From contig NZ_CP052859.1 of assembly GCF_012935695.1 (NCBI RefSeq), positions 785,001 to 849,000 on the forward strand: a stretch of DNA of 64,000 nucleotides. Direction: 5' to 3'. Position 1 is the stretch's first letter, and each line of letters starts with the position of its first letter. The position numbers were made by a program, and so were the translations under genes. The notes below the pieces were generated by a model. It was given only the letters and a program-made list of their open reading frames with translations. It ran no database searches and was not told the origin of the DNA. Shown here piece after piece: positions 1-9,353 of the stretch. This DNA comes from Pseudomonas sp. ADAK18 (GTDB lineage: Bacteria > Pseudomonadota > Gammaproteobacteria > Pseudomonadales > Pseudomonadaceae).

Positions 1-29
1 ACCTGTGGCGAGGGGTCGTGTCGATCACC

Positions 30-139
30 TGTAGCCGCTGGCGCAGCCTGCGATCGGCTGCGCAGCAGTCGCCAGGATCTTGAAACCGCCGAAGGTCCTT
101 CGGCCCTTATCGCAGCCTTGTGCCTCGGCAGCGGCTACA
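30..139. repeat. REP/REPIN-like palindromic repeat
   Basis: An intergenic palindromic unit opens with TGTAGCCGCTG at 30-40 and closes with its inverse CAGCGGCTACA at 129-139. Internal GC-rich inverted segments lie between them. The same repeat family recurs at 3642-3741. It has no coding content. A fragment of a second REP class (TGTGGCGAGGGG) lies at 4-15. Confidence 0.75.
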
Positions 140-167
140 AGTGCATTCGCGAGCAAGTCCCACATTT

Positions 168-1106
168 TCAAGTGGGTTCCTTCAGTGACGAGGGTTTGCT
201 CAACACCATCAATTCCTCTCCCACCTCCTGCGCATATCGGGCCACGACCGTCTGGCACAGCCCGACAATCTCTTCCACCAATTCCACGCCAACCCGCCAC
301 GACACCACCACCTGCAAGTTCGGCGGCCGTTGCTCCATGGGCAGCATCACCAACTCACCCCGTGCCAGTTCTTCGCTGACCAGCACCGGTGGCAATGCGC
401 CGATACCGAAGCCATCGCGCAGCAAACGGGTAATCGCCGATACCGAGTTCACGCAGTTCATCCTGGGAGTCGCCACGCCGTTGGCCTGCATCAGGCTCAG
501 TACATCCTGGTGGGGATGGGAGTTTTTCGAGTAGGTGATGATGCGTTCCTGGGCCAAGTCGGCGAGGGAGGCGTAGTCGCGGTTGTAGATCGATTGGCTG
601 GCGACGATCCAGCCCATGGGGTGGCTGGCCAGTTCCAGGCTGCGCAGGGTTTCCTGGCGCAGCAGGTCGGTTTGCAGGATCAGGTCCAGAAAGCCTTTTT
701 GCAGCTGATCGCTGAGGTTCAATGCGGTATCGGCGACCAACTCGATTTCCACCAGTGGGAAATGGTCCATCAGTTCTGCCACCAACGGGCTGAGCCACGT
801 GTGGATCACGGTGTCCATGGCGCCGATGCGGATCCGTCCGACCTTGCTGCTGGTGGTTTCCAGGGATTGCTTGAGCCCCTGCATGGTGACCATCATCTGC
901 TCGGCATAGTCGAGCACCTTCAAGCCTTCCGGCGTCAGGCTCACGCCACGGGAGTCGCGCAGGAACAGCTTCACCCCCAACTCGTTTTCCAGCACGGCAA
1001 TGCGGCTGGAGATCGAGGCCTGGGTCGTGAAGAGCTTCTCTGCCGTGAGGCGAAAACTTTTGAGCTTGGCCACCCAGACGAAGGTTTCAAGGAACTTCAA
1101 ATTCAT
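168..1106 (-). CDS. LysR-family transcriptional regulator
   Basis: A 312-residue protein with the normal LysR layout. The N-terminal winged helix-turn-helix (about residues 1-60, MNLKFLETF start, then TQASISSRIAVLENELG as recognition helix and wing) is followed by a substrate-binding fold of two alpha/beta lobes. It is divergent from pxpABC with a 178-bp gap, so it probably controls 5-oxoproline use in response to a pathway metabolite. That role is inferred from position only. The ATG at 1106 is the first Met and gives the standard LysR N-terminus; no strong Shine-Dalgarno site precedes it. Family assignment is secure, ligand unknown. Confidence 0.9.
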   Translation of the reverse strand: MNLKFLETFVWVAKLKSFRLTAEKLFTTQASISSRIAVLENELGVKLFLRDSRGVSLTPEGLKVLDYAEQMMVTMQGLKQSLETTSSKVGRIRIGAMDTVIHTWLSPLVAELMDHFPLVEIELVADTALNLSDQLQKGFLDLILQTDLLRQETLRSLELASHPMGWIVASQSIYNRDYASLADLAQERIITYSKNSHPHQDVLSLMQANGVATPRMNCVNSVSAITRLLRDGFGIGALPPVLVSEELARGELVMLPMEQRPPNLQVVVSWRVGVELVEEIVGLCQTVVARYAQEVGEELMVLSKPSSLKEPT

Positions 1107-1284
1107 GGGATCAACTTTTTCTTATGCATGGATCGGTTTTTATTAGTTGGACGCAGCCTAAGGCAAACGCCAAAAATCGAGTTGTCTCACGATAAGCGTC
1201 GTGGGGGTTCAGGACAACATCGTTGCGATATCTTGGTAAAAGATCCCACACTACAAAAAAATAATGCCTACAGGAGTCCCCACC
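1107..1284. promoter_or_regulatory. divergent LysR/pxpA control region
   Basis: This 178-bp AT-rich intergenic stretch lies between a LysR gene and the pxp operon. It must hold both promoters and probably the regulator site. Several imperfect T-N11-A motifs are present (for example in 1111-1150), but none is clean enough to name. The pxpA ribosome site AGGAG is at 1272-1276. Confidence 0.45.
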
Positions 1285-2025
1285 GTGAGCCGCCTGCTAT
1301 TGAACTGCGACATCGGCGAAAGCTTTGGCAACTGGACCTTGGGTCTGGATGCCGAGGTCATGCCGTTCATCGACTGCGCTAATGTGGCTTGCGGCTTTCA
1401 CGCCGGAGACCCGAGCATCATGCGCAAGACCGTCAACCTGGCGTTCCAGCATGGCGTGCAAGTTGGCGCGCACCCGGCGTATCAAGACCTGGCGGGGTTC
1501 GGCCGCCGTTCCATGGCCTATACGCCCCAGGAAATCCAGGACCTGTTGCACTACCAGATTGGCGCGCTCGATGGGATTTGCCGGGCCCAGGGTGGGCGGG
1601 TCAGCTACGTCAAACCCCATGGTGCGATGTATAACGACATGATGGCCAAGCCTGAGCAATTGCGCGCGGTGATCAAGGCCGTGGCGGCCTATGGCGAATT
1701 GCCGCTGATGTTGATGGCAACCCGCGACAACAGCGTCGCCCAAGCCTTGGGCGATGAATATGGCGTGACATTGTGGTTCGAGGCGTTCGCCGACCGGGCT
1801 TATGACAGCACCGGGCATCTGGTTTCGCGCTTGTTGCCTGGCGCCGTGCACCACGACCCGGACAAAATCGTCGAGCAGGCCATGCTCATTTCCAGTGGCG
1901 AGCCGCTCACGGCCAGTGATGGCAGTGCCTTGCACTTGCAGGCCAACACGTTATGCGTGCATGGCGACAATGTCAGTTCAGTGGCAGCGGTCCAACGCAT
2001 CCGCGAGGCCTTGACCCTACGATGA
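1285..2025 (+). CDS. pxpA: 5-oxoprolinase subunit PxpA (LamB/YcsF family)
   Basis: Subunit A of the three-part prokaryotic 5-oxoprolinase, which hydrolyses 5-oxoproline to glutamate with ATP in the cytosol. The 246-residue product shows the family signature near the N-terminus ([14 protein letters not shown], then [13 protein letters not shown]) and [12 protein letters not shown] in the middle. The chosen start is GTG at 1285 because AGGAG lies 8 nt upstream. An in-frame ATG at 1264 would add seven unlikely residues and has no ribosome site. It overlaps pxpB by 4 nt (ATGA), which indicates translational coupling in a pxpABC operon. Confidence 0.95.
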   Translation: MSRLLLNCDIGESFGNWTLGLDAEVMPFIDCANVACGFHAGDPSIMRKTVNLAFQHGVQVGAHPAYQDLAGFGRRSMAYTPQEIQDLLHYQIGALDGICRAQGGRVSYVKPHGAMYNDMMAKPEQLRAVIKAVAAYGELPLMLMATRDNSVAQALGDEYGVTLWFEAFADRAYDSTGHLVSRLLPGAVHHDPDKIVEQAMLISSGEPLTASDGSALHLQANTLCVHGDNVSSVAAVQRIREALTLR

Positions 2026-2726
2026 AGCCGCGGATTGAAGTGGTGGCCATCGACTGCCTGATGGTGCGTCTGTTTGATGTGATTGCTGAAGACAATATGC
2101 CCTGGATGCTTGCTGCCACTCGTCGTCTGCGGGAAGGTTTTGGCGCGACGTTGGTGGATCTGGTGCCGTCTTACACCACCTTGATGGTGCATTACGACCT
2201 TCTTGCGTTGAGCCCGGTTCAGGCTCGGGAGTTGATTAGCCTGGCGCTGAATGGGTTGCAGCCCGAACCCAAAGGCAGCGGGCATTGCCATGTGTTGCCG
2301 GTCTGGTATGACCTCAGTGTCGGCCCCGAACTGACATTGCTGACCCAGCGCAGCGGCCTGGCAGCGGAGGAGGTGATTCGTCGTCACAGCCAACATGAAT
2401 ATCAGGTGTTTGCCCTGGGTTTTGCCCCAGGCTTTGCCTTTATGGGGCTGGTGGACGAGGTGCTCGCAACTCCCCGCCTGAGCACCCCGCGTAAACGTAT
2501 AGCAGCAGGCAGTGTGGGCATCGCCGAACGACAAACCGCCGCTTATCCTGTGGTGTCACCGGGCGGCTGGAACCTGATTGGCCGTACCCCGGCCAAACTG
2601 TTCGATCGGGAGCGCGACGGCTATAGCCTGATGCAGCCGGGGGATACTGTACGTTTTGAGCCCGTCGATCATGCCGAATTCATCAACCTGGGTGGCGACG
2701 ACACGCCGTTGGAGGCGCAGGCATGA
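2022..2726 (+). CDS. pxpB: 5-oxoprolinase subunit PxpB (KipI-like)
   Basis: Subunit B of 5-oxoprolinase (234 residues), homologous to the Bacillus KipI domain and acting with PxpC. The characteristic carboxyltransferase-domain-1 segments are visible: [12 protein letters not shown], then [13 protein letters not shown] and [14 protein letters not shown], then the [10 protein letters not shown] stretch. The start is the ATG at 2022 that overlaps the pxpA stop. An upstream in-frame ATG at 1953 lies wholly inside pxpA and would add unrelated residues. The 3' end overlaps pxpC by 4 nt. Confidence 0.95.
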   Translation: MKPRIEVVAIDCLMVRLFDVIAEDNMPWMLAATRRLREGFGATLVDLVPSYTTLMVHYDLLALSPVQARELISLALNGLQPEPKGSGHCHVLPVWYDLSVGPELTLLTQRSGLAAEEVIRRHSQHEYQVFALGFAPGFAFMGLVDEVLATPRLSTPRKRIAAGSVGIAERQTAAYPVVSPGGWNLIGRTPAKLFDRERDGYSLMQPGDTVRFEPVDHAEFINLGGDDTPLEAQA

Positions 2727-3640
2727 GCCGCTTGTTGATCGAGGCCAGCACCCCACTGTGCCTGTTGCAGGATGCCGGACGTTTTGGTGTCAGGCACCTG
2801 GGCGTCACTCAGGGTGGTGCGCTGGATTGGGTGTCGATGTCATGGGCCAACGGGTTGCTGGGTAATGCACTGGATGCGCCTGTGGTGGAAATCACCCTGG
2901 GTGGGTTTACCGTGCGGGCCGAGGAATATTGCCTGTTGGCGTTGGCCGGGGCGGACCTGGGGGCTTATGTGGATGAGCGAGCGATCAGCCCCGGACGCAG
3001 TTTCATTCTGCAAAAAGGCCAGCGATTGCGGTTCACCCAACCTTTCAGCGGGGCACGGGCCTATTTGGCGGCACCGGGAGGCTTTGATGCACCGAAGGTG
3101 CTGGGCAGTTGCGCCAGTGTCGGGCGTGAAGAGCTGGGCGGGTTGGATGGATTGGGTCGGGCGCTGGCCGAAGGTTCGCATCTGGCCTATTCCGGCACTG
3201 GCGGTGATATGCGCGTGTTGTCCGCCGAGCAGTTGCCGAACCTGCAATCAAAGGCACCGCTGGAGTTGATCGTTGGGGCGCAGATCGGCCAGTTCAGCGG
3301 GCAGAGCCTGTTTGATGCGTTCAATACCGAGTGGACCCTGGACAGCCGTGCCGACCGCATGGGCATGCGTTTGCTGGGGACGCCATTGCAGTATCAGGGG
3401 CCGTCATTGATTTCCGAAGGTATCCCGTTGGGGGGCATCCAGGTGCCGCCGGACGGGCAGCCAATTGTGTTGCTTAATGATCGGCAGACCATTGGCGGTT
3501 ATCCGCGATTGGGGGCATTGACGCCGTTGGCGTTGGCGCGGCTGGCGCAGTGTTTGCCGGGAGAGAAGGTGAGGTTGGCACCGGTGGTGCAAGAGACGGC
3601 GCATCAGCAGCATGTTGAGTATTTGCGACGGTTTCACTGA
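2723..3640 (+). CDS. pxpC: 5-oxoprolinase subunit PxpC (KipA-like, biotin-dependent carboxyltransferase fold)
   Basis: Subunit C of 5-oxoprolinase (305 residues), the carboxyltransferase-domain-2 partner of PxpB. Visible family blocks are QDAGRFGVRHLGVTQGGALD near the N-terminus, ISEGIPLGGIQVPPDGQPIVLLNDRQT, and TIGGYPRLG near the C-terminus. It is coupled to pxpB by an ATGA overlap and is the last gene of the operon. A REP palindrome follows directly and no classic terminator is seen. No dedicated 5-oxoproline transporter is adjacent. Confidence 0.95.
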   Translation: MSRLLIEASTPLCLLQDAGRFGVRHLGVTQGGALDWVSMSWANGLLGNALDAPVVEITLGGFTVRAEEYCLLALAGADLGAYVDERAISPGRSFILQKGQRLRFTQPFSGARAYLAAPGGFDAPKVLGSCASVGREELGGLDGLGRALAEGSHLAYSGTGGDMRVLSAEQLPNLQSKAPLELIVGAQIGQFSGQSLFDAFNTEWTLDSRADRMGMRLLGTPLQYQGPSLISEGIPLGGIQVPPDGQPIVLLNDRQTIGGYPRLGALTPLALARLAQCLPGEKVRLAPVVQETAHQQHVEYLRRFH

Positions 3641-3641
3641 G

Positions 3642-3741
3642 CCTGTAGCCGCTGCCGAGGTGCGAGGCTGCGATGCGGTCCGCTTCGGTCGAGCGCGCCC
3701 CCGGTCCCATCGCAGCCTCGTACCTCGGCAGCGGTTACAGG
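3642..3741. repeat. REP palindrome between convergent genes
   Basis: A near-perfect 100-bp inverted repeat: CCTGTAGCCGCTGCCGAGG at the left and its inverse ending TTACAGG at the right. A second stem (GCGAGGCTGCGAT/ATCGCAGCCTCG) lies inside. It is the same family as the repeat at 30-139 and lies between the convergent pxpC and VWA genes, the typical place for Pseudomonas REPs. Confidence 0.85.
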
Positions 3742-3744
3742 ACG

Positions 3745-4923
3745 TTATTTGGACAAGAAGCGCATCCCTTCCTCAAGCCCGCGCAACGTCAGCGGATACA
3801 TCTGATCCTCGATCAAATCCCGCACGATGCCCGTCGACGCCGTATAACCCCAGGTGTCTTTCGGGTACGGGTTAATCCAGATCAGCTTCTTGTACTTCTC
3901 CATGAAGCGCTGCATCCACACATAGCCCGGCTCTTCGTTCCAGTGCTCGACACTGCCACCCGCCTGGGTGATTTCATAAGGTGCCATGGCTGCGTCGCCA
4001 ATAAAAATCACTTTGTAGTCGGCGCCGTACTTGTGCAGTAAGTCCTGGGTCGAGGTGCGTTCCGAACCCCGGCGCATGTTGTTCTTCCACACCGATTCGT
4101 AAATGAAGTTGTGGAAGTAAAAGTACTCAAGGTGCTTGAACTCGGTCTTGCAGGCCGAGAACAGTTCTTCGCAGGTCTTCACGTGTGCGTCCATCGAACC
4201 GCCGATATCGAACAGCAACAGCAGCTTGATTGTGTTGCGCCGTTCCGGGCGCATCTGGATATTCAGCAGCCCGGCATCGCGGGCGGTGTGGTCGATGGTG
4301 CCGTCGATGTCCAGTTCTTCGGCGGCGCCCTGGCGGGCGAATTTACGCAGGCGGCGCAGGGCGATCTTGATGTTGCGGGTGCCCAGTTCCACCTGATCGT
4401 CCAGGTTCTTGTACTCGCGCTGATCCCATACCTTGACCGCTTTGCCCTGGCGCTTGCCGGCGTCGCCGACGCGAATCCCTTCCGGGTTGAAACCACCGGA
4501 GCCGAACGGGCTGGTGCCGCCGGTACCGATCCACTTATTGCCGCCGGCATGGCGTTCTTTCTGTTCTTCCAGGCGTTTCTTGAACTCTTCGATCAGCTTG
4601 TCGAGGCCACCCAGAGACTGGATCTGCGCTCGTTCTTCATCGCTCAGGGAGCGCTCGAATTCCTTGCGCAGCCAGTCTTCGGGAATCAGTGCCTGCAGGT
4701 GGTCGTCGAGCTTTTCCAGGCCGTTAAAATAGGCGCTGAAAGCCCGGTCGAACTTGTCGAAATGCCGTTCGTCCTTCACCAGGATCGCGCGGGCCAAGTA
4801 ATAAAACTCGTCCATGTCGGCGAAGGTCACGCGCTGTTTCAGCGCGTTGATCAGGTCCAGCAGCTCACGCACCGAGACCGGCACTTTGGCTGCACGCATT
4901 TCATTGAACAGGTTGAGCAGCAT
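3745..4923 (-). CDS. VWA (CoxE-like) domain protein
   Basis: A 392-residue protein with a C-terminal von Willebrand A domain. The metal-adhesion motif reads LLLFDIGGSMDAH, that is D-x-G-x-S rather than the classical D-x-S-x-S. The N-terminal half is helical and charged, with a Gly-rich linker (GGNKWIGTGGTSPFGSGGF). It starts 11 nt after the MoxR-type ATPase and is surely co-transcribed. MoxR/VWA pairs act as chaperones for assembly or metal loading of client complexes. The client is not evident here because no partner oxidase or dehydrogenase is adjacent. Confidence 0.85.
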   Translation of the reverse strand: MLLNLFNEMRAAKVPVSVRELLDLINALKQRVTFADMDEFYYLARAILVKDERHFDKFDRAFSAYFNGLEKLDDHLQALIPEDWLRKEFERSLSDEERAQIQSLGGLDKLIEEFKKRLEEQKERHAGGNKWIGTGGTSPFGSGGFNPEGIRVGDAGKRQGKAVKVWDQREYKNLDDQVELGTRNIKIALRRLRKFARQGAAEELDIDGTIDHTARDAGLLNIQMRPERRNTIKLLLLFDIGGSMDAHVKTCEELFSACKTEFKHLEYFYFHNFIYESVWKNNMRRGSERTSTQDLLHKYGADYKVIFIGDAAMAPYEITQAGGSVEHWNEEPGYVWMQRFMEKYKKLIWINPYPKDTWGYTASTGIVRDLIEDQMYPLTLRGLEEGMRFLSK

Positions 4924-4934
4924 GGCAATTGCCC

Positions 4935-5780
4935 TTATCGAGTGCCGCGACGGCTCATGAACGCCAGGCGCTCGAGCAGTTGCACGTCCTGCTCGTTCTT
5001 CACCAGGGCACCGGCCAGGGGCGGAATCGCCTTGGTCGGATCACGCTCGCGCAGCACCGCTTCGCCGATGTTGTCGGCCATCAGTAGCTTCAGCCAGTCC
5101 ACCAGTTCGGAAGTCGATGGTTTTTTCTTCAGACCGGGCACCTTGCGCACGTCGAAGAACACGTCGAGGGCTTCGCTGACCAGGTCTTTCTTGATGTCCG
5201 GGTAATGCACGTCGACGATTTTCTGCAGTGTGGTGCGGTCGGGGAAGGCGATGTAGTGGAAGAAGCAGCGGCGCAGGAACGCGTCCGGCAGCTCTTTTTC
5301 GTTGTTGGAGGTAATGATGATGATCGGGCGCTTCTTGGCCTTGATGGTCTCGTCGATTTCGTAGACGTAGAACTCCATCTTGTCGAGTTCTTGCAGCAGG
5401 TCGTTGGGGAACTCGATGTCGGCCTTGTCGATTTCGTCGATCAGCAGAATCACCCGCTCCTCGGACTCGAAGGCCTCCCAGAGCTTGCCCTTTTTCAGGT
5501 AGTTGCGTACGTCGTGGACCTTGTCTACACCCAGCTGCGAGTCGCGCAGGCGGCTGACCGCGTCGTACTCGTACAGACCCTGATGGGCCTTGGTGGTGGA
5601 TTTGATATGCCAGGTGATCAAGCGGGCGCCAAAGGATTCGGCCAGTTGCTCGGCGAGCATGGTCTTGCCGGTGCCCGGTTCGCCCTTGACCAGCAACGGC
5701 CGCTCCAGGGTGATGGCGGCGTTGACGGCCAGTTTCAGGTCATCGGTGGCAACGTAGGCCTGGGTGCCTTCGAACTTCAT
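4935..5780 (-). CDS. MoxR-family AAA+ ATPase
   Basis: A 281-residue AAA+ ATPase. Walker A is GEPGTGKTMLAEQ, Walker B is ILLIDEIDKAD, sensor 1 is IIITSNNEKELPDAFLRRC, and a C-terminal lid follows. It acts with the downstream VWA protein as a cytosolic remodelling pair. The start is the ATG at 5780, which gives the usual N-terminus ahead of Walker A. The gene is first of the two-gene minus-strand unit. The 140 bp upstream, up to the next gene end at 5921, hold its promoter, but no clear -35/-10 pair was picked. Confidence 0.9.
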   Translation of the reverse strand: MKFEGTQAYVATDDLKLAVNAAITLERPLLVKGEPGTGKTMLAEQLAESFGARLITWHIKSTTKAHQGLYEYDAVSRLRDSQLGVDKVHDVRNYLKKGKLWEAFESEERVILLIDEIDKADIEFPNDLLQELDKMEFYVYEIDETIKAKKRPIIIITSNNEKELPDAFLRRCFFHYIAFPDRTTLQKIVDVHYPDIKKDLVSEALDVFFDVRKVPGLKKKPSTSELVDWLKLLMADNIGEAVLRERDPTKAIPPLAGALVKNEQDVQLLERLAFMSRRGTR

Positions 5781-5920
5781 CGGTCATTCCTCGAGCGTGA
5801 CGCCCACAGGCAGCGGGCCTGGGGACGAATCATCAGTAATGGGCCGACTATACCGCGCAGGCCCGGCGACTGTGAACGCAGACGGGCTATTCAGTCTCTG
5901 AATGGGCGGTCACATTGAGT

Positions 5921-6997
5921 TCAGTCCGCGCTGGGCTTGGGTTGTTCATAGCGGGCATTGAACGCCTGGACGAAACCGTTGCGCAAAATCTGTAAAAACG
6001 CCTGGAACGCGCTGATATCTTGCTGATGCACGCTTCCGCTGAGTTCCACGCGGGTAGCGAATTGGTTCTTGCGCTGGTTTTTCAGCACCGTCTCGCCGGC
6101 ACCGACCACTGCTTCCCAGATTGACCGGAAAAGCCCCTTGTCCTTGTTTTCCACGTCCTGCTGCCAGTTGAACACCTCGACATCCCGCAGCAACGGCTTG
6201 ATATAGCCGCTCAATTGGCCTTTTTCAGCCTGGGCTTCGATCACCACATCGCCGGTACCTGCATTGAAGTCGAACTTGCCGTAGGCCGACGCGAAGTCGT
6301 TCAAGCGCTTGAGTTGAATATCACGGGCGCGAAAACGGAATTCAAAGTCTTCGAAATTACTCAGCGGATCGAAGGTAGCCGTCGCCTCCAGTGGCGCATG
6401 GCCCAGCAGCAGGGCTTTGCCGTCGAAACGCGCGTCGCGCTTGCCTTGGACGTCCACCACGTTGGTCAGGTTGTAGAGCGTGGCATTGACCTCGGTGGCG
6501 CCGATGTTGACCGGGGGTTTGGAGCTGAAGTTATGGAACGCGATCGTACCGTCGTTGATGTGCACTTCGTTGAGGGTAATCGGCAACAGTTTGCCCAACT
6601 GCGCGCGCCAGTCGGTGCCTTGACCGGTCTGAGACGCCTGTTTGTTGGGGCCACCGTCGACGAAGTTCAGTTCCGGCGTGATGAACTGCACCTCGGCGAC
6701 CACCGCATGGTCGTACCACAGCGAATGCCAACTGACCGACAGGTCGATCACCGGGGCCTTGACGAACGGTACCGGGACTTTGCCGTCGACCTTGACGATC
6801 TGCAGGCCGTTGATCCGATAGGCGCCACGCCACAGGGCCAGGTCCACATCGGTTACCTGGCCACGGTAATCACCCATGTCGGCGAGTTTGTCATTGAGGT
6901 AGTTGCGCACCAGGTAGGGCAGGGCGATATCCAGGGCAACCAACACCACCACAATCACAGCGAAGGTCCATAGCGGCCAGCGGTAGCGACGTTTCAT
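5921..6997 (-). CDS. DUF748 (AsmA-like) envelope protein
   Basis: A 358-residue protein with one N-terminal membrane anchor (about residues 5-28, WTFAVIVVVLVALDIALPYL). A long beta-rich periplasmic body with repeated domain strands follows (VDLALWRGAYRINGLQIVK and NEVHINDGTIAFHN are typical). DUF748 and AsmA-like proteins are linked to outer-membrane lipid and protein homeostasis; the exact role is unknown. I chose the ATG at 6997 because GGAG lies 9 nt upstream and it places the membrane helix at the N-terminus. A longer frame from 7075 adds 26 basic residues without support. Divergent from cysK. Confidence 0.85.
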   Translation of the reverse strand: MKRRYRWPLWTFAVIVVVLVALDIALPYLVRNYLNDKLADMGDYRGQVTDVDLALWRGAYRINGLQIVKVDGKVPVPFVKAPVIDLSVSWHSLWYDHAVVAEVQFITPELNFVDGGPNKQASQTGQGTDWRAQLGKLLPITLNEVHINDGTIAFHNFSSKPPVNIGATEVNATLYNLTNVVDVQGKRDARFDGKALLLGHAPLEATATFDPLSNFEDFEFRFRARDIQLKRLNDFASAYGKFDFNAGTGDVVIEAQAEKGQLSGYIKPLLRDVEVFNWQQDVENKDKGLFRSIWEAVVGAGETVLKNQRKNQFATRVELSGSVHQQDISAFQAFLQILRNGFVQAFNARYEQPKPSAD

Positions 6998-7122
6998 AGG
7001 GCGTTTCTCCATCCGTATAGGCGATTGACTACGGTGACCGCTGGACGTTCGCCTTGACTGGACGCTTCGGGACACGAGGCATACCCTTGGGACCTCTCCA
7101 AATGGTGCAATGAGGACCCGTC

Positions 7123-8097
7123 ATGAGCCGCATTTTTGCAGACAACGCGCACTCCATCGGTAACACGCCCCTGGTTCAGATCAACCGTATCGCGCCCCGT
7201 GGCGTGACGATCCTGGCCAAGACCGAAGGGCGTAACCCGGGGTATTCGGTGAAGTGCCGGATTGGCGCGAACATGATCTGGGACGCTGAAAGCAGCGGCA
7301 AACTCAAACCGGGGATGACCATTGTCGAGCCCACGTCGGGCAATACCGGGATCGGTCTGGCGTTCGTCGCCGCGGCCCGGGGTTACACATTGCTATTGAC
7401 CATGCCGTCGTCCATGAGCATTGAGCGGCGCAAGGTGCTCAAGGCCCTGGGGGCCGAGTTGGTGTTGACCGAGCCGGCCAAGGGCATGAAGGGCGCGATT
7501 GAAAAGGCCGGGGAAATTGTCGCCAGTGATCCGGCCAAATACTTTATGCCGGCCCAGTTCGATAACCCAGCCAACCCGGCGATCCACGAGAAAACCACTG
7601 GTCCGGAAATCTGGAACGATACCGATGGCGCGGTGGACGTGTTGGTAGCGGGCGTGGGGACGGGTGGCACCATTACCGGAATATCCCGCTATATCAAGAA
7701 CACCCAGGGCAAGCCGATCTTGTCGGTGGCGGTGGAGCCCATCACTTCCCCGGTGATTACCCAGACGTTGGCCGGCGAAGAGATCAAGCCCAGCCCCCAC
7801 AAGATTCAGGGTATTGGTGCCGGCTTTGTACCGAAAAACCTCGATCTGTCGATGGTCGACCGGGTTGAGCTGGTCAGCGATGACGAATCCAAGGCCATGG
7901 CCCTGCGGTTGATGCAGGAGGAAGGAATCCTCTGTGGTATTTCCTGTGGCGCGGCGATGGCCGTGGCGGTGCGCCTGGCCCAGAAGCCGGAAATGCAGGG
8001 CAAGACCATCGTCGTCATACTGCCGGACTCCGGTGAACGGTACCTGTCGAGCATGTTGTTCAGCGATTTGTTTACCGATCAGGAAAACCAGGCTTGA
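7123..8097 (+). CDS. cysK: cysteine synthase A (O-acetylserine sulfhydrylase)
   Basis: A 324-residue PLP enzyme that makes cysteine from O-acetylserine and sulfide. Visible landmarks are the PLP lysine in [14 protein letters not shown], the substrate loop TSGNTGIG, the phosphate-binding GTGGTITG, and PDSGERYLS near the C-terminus. The typical CysK N-terminus ([15 protein letters not shown]) supports the ATG at 7123. It stands alone, divergent from the DUF748 gene. A second, CysM-type enzyme is encoded at 51822-52724. Confidence 0.97.
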   Translation: MSRIFADNAHSIGNTPLVQINRIAPRGVTILAKTEGRNPGYSVKCRIGANMIWDAESSGKLKPGMTIVEPTSGNTGIGLAFVAAARGYTLLLTMPSSMSIERRKVLKALGAELVLTEPAKGMKGAIEKAGEIVASDPAKYFMPAQFDNPANPAIHEKTTGPEIWNDTDGAVDVLVAGVGTGGTITGISRYIKNTQGKPILSVAVEPITSPVITQTLAGEEIKPSPHKIQGIGAGFVPKNLDLSMVDRVELVSDDESKAMALRLMQEEGILCGISCGAAMAVAVRLAQKPEMQGKTIVVILPDSGERYLSSMLFSDLFTDQENQA

Positions 8098-8115
8098 CCC
8101 AAATCAGCCCGATTG

Positions 8116-8141
8116 CATGGGCCTTATGCATAATTGGCCCA
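8116..8141. other. small inverted repeat upstream of lpxO
   Basis: ATGGGCC at the left and GGCCCAT at the right form a perfect 7-bp inverted repeat about 20 nt after the cysK stop. No T-tract follows, so it is not a standard intrinsic terminator. It may be a 3'-end hairpin or an operator. The remaining gap to 8283 shows nothing else recognisable. Confidence 0.35.
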
Positions 8142-8283
8142 TCATCGCGCATTGCTTAACACCGATTGTTGGATTGCGCGGGTTTTTCCCGAGGCCCGGA
8201 GTGTTTATCATGGCCGGCTGCTACGTCTGGTTTCCCTTCAACGGGAGGTTGTTGGCCAGGCGCCTATTTCCAGGAGTTGCTGC

Positions 8284-9222
8284 ATGACCTTTTCTTTGGC
8301 CGCCAAGTTGTCGGTGTTGCTGCTGTTTATCGGCAGTACGCTTTATGTGCATTTGCGTGGCAAGGCGCGTCTTCCGATGTTGCGTCAGTTCGTCAACCAC
8401 TCGGCGCTGTTCGCCCCCTATAACGCCTTGATGTACATCTTCTCTGCGGTGCCGTCCAAGCCCTACCTGGACCGCAGCAAGTTCCCGGAGCTGGATGTGC
8501 TCAAGAACAACTGGGAAGTGATCCGCGAAGAGGCCATGCACCTGTTTGACGAGGGCTATATCCGCGCCGCCGAGAAGAACAACGACGCCGGCTTCGGTTC
8601 GTTCTTCAAGAAAGGCTGGAAGCGTTTCTACCTCAAGTGGTACGACAAACCACTGCCGTCGGCTGAACTGCTGTGCCCGAAAACCGTGGCTTTGGTCAGC
8701 AGCATTCCTAACGTCAAGGGCGCGATGTTCGCCTTGTTGCCAGGCGGCAGCCACCTCAACCCGCATCGTGATCCGTTTGCCGGCTCCCTGCGTTATCACC
8801 TGGGATTGTCGACACCTAATTCCGACGACTGCCGCATCTTTGTCGATGGCCAGGTCTACGCCTGGCGCGACGGTGAAGACGTGATGTTCGACGAGACCTA
8901 CGTGCACTGGGTGAAGAACGAAACCGAGAAAACCCGGGTGATTCTGTTCTGTGACATCGAGCGGCCTCTGAGCAGCCGATTGATGACCCGTATCAACCGC
9001 TGGGTCAGCGCCCAATTGGGTCGTGCTACTGCGCCGCAGAACCTGGATGACGAGCGCGTTGGCGGGATCAACCAGGCCTACGCCTGGAGCAAGCGGTTCA
9101 GTGACAGCTTCAGTGGTGGGGTCAAGCAGTGGAAGCGCAAGTATCCGAAGGCGTACCGCATCCTGCGGCCAGTATTGGCGGTGGTGGTGTTGGCGGCGTT
9201 GGGGTATTGGTTGTTTGGTTGA
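8284..9222 (+). CDS. lpxO: lipid A hydroxylase LpxO-type aspartyl/asparaginyl beta-hydroxylase
   Basis: A 312-residue Fe(II)/2-oxoglutarate dioxygenase-like protein with membrane segments at both ends (residues about 3-20 and the last 20). The metal site is visible as HLNPHRDPF, with a distal histidine in DETYVHWVKNE and a C-terminal Arg in TRVILFCDIERP. LpxO enzymes add a 2-hydroxyl group to acyl chains of lipid A at the inner membrane. The start is the ATG at 8284; an upstream in-frame extension from 8134 would be unrelated intergenic sequence. A strong terminator follows. Confidence 0.9.
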   Translation: MTFSLAAKLSVLLLFIGSTLYVHLRGKARLPMLRQFVNHSALFAPYNALMYIFSAVPSKPYLDRSKFPELDVLKNNWEVIREEAMHLFDEGYIRAAEKNNDAGFGSFFKKGWKRFYLKWYDKPLPSAELLCPKTVALVSSIPNVKGAMFALLPGGSHLNPHRDPFAGSLRYHLGLSTPNSDDCRIFVDGQVYAWRDGEDVMFDETYVHWVKNETEKTRVILFCDIERPLSSRLMTRINRWVSAQLGRATAPQNLDDERVGGINQAYAWSKRFSDSFSGGVKQWKRKYPKAYRILRPVLAVVVLAALGYWLFG

Positions 9223-9235
9223 GGCCTTTGCAGGC

Positions 9236-9270
9236 ATAAAAAAACCGCTCGGATGAGCGGTTTTTTTATG
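9236..9270. terminator. bidirectional Rho-independent terminator after lpxO
   Basis: A perfect stem ACCGCTC/GAGCGGT (9244-9261) is flanked by an A-run on the left and TTTTTTT on the right. It therefore works on both strands. The T-run continues into ATG, so the sequence TTTTTATG (9263-9270) is present. This is the motif that flanks both IS insertions described below. Confidence 0.92.
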
Positions 9271-9353
9271 CCTTTGGCTTATCTGGACAGCCTGCCAAAA
9301 GAGAGGGCTCTTCGGCGTTGCTTGTCATGGCTGCATTCAGAAAGCGGCGCTGA

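Noticed and set aside
3745..4923. Loss of the VWA metal site because the motif reads DIGGS instead of DxSxS
   Set aside because: A D-x-G-x-S variant is, as I recall, normal in this CoxE-like family, so it is not evidence of inactivation.
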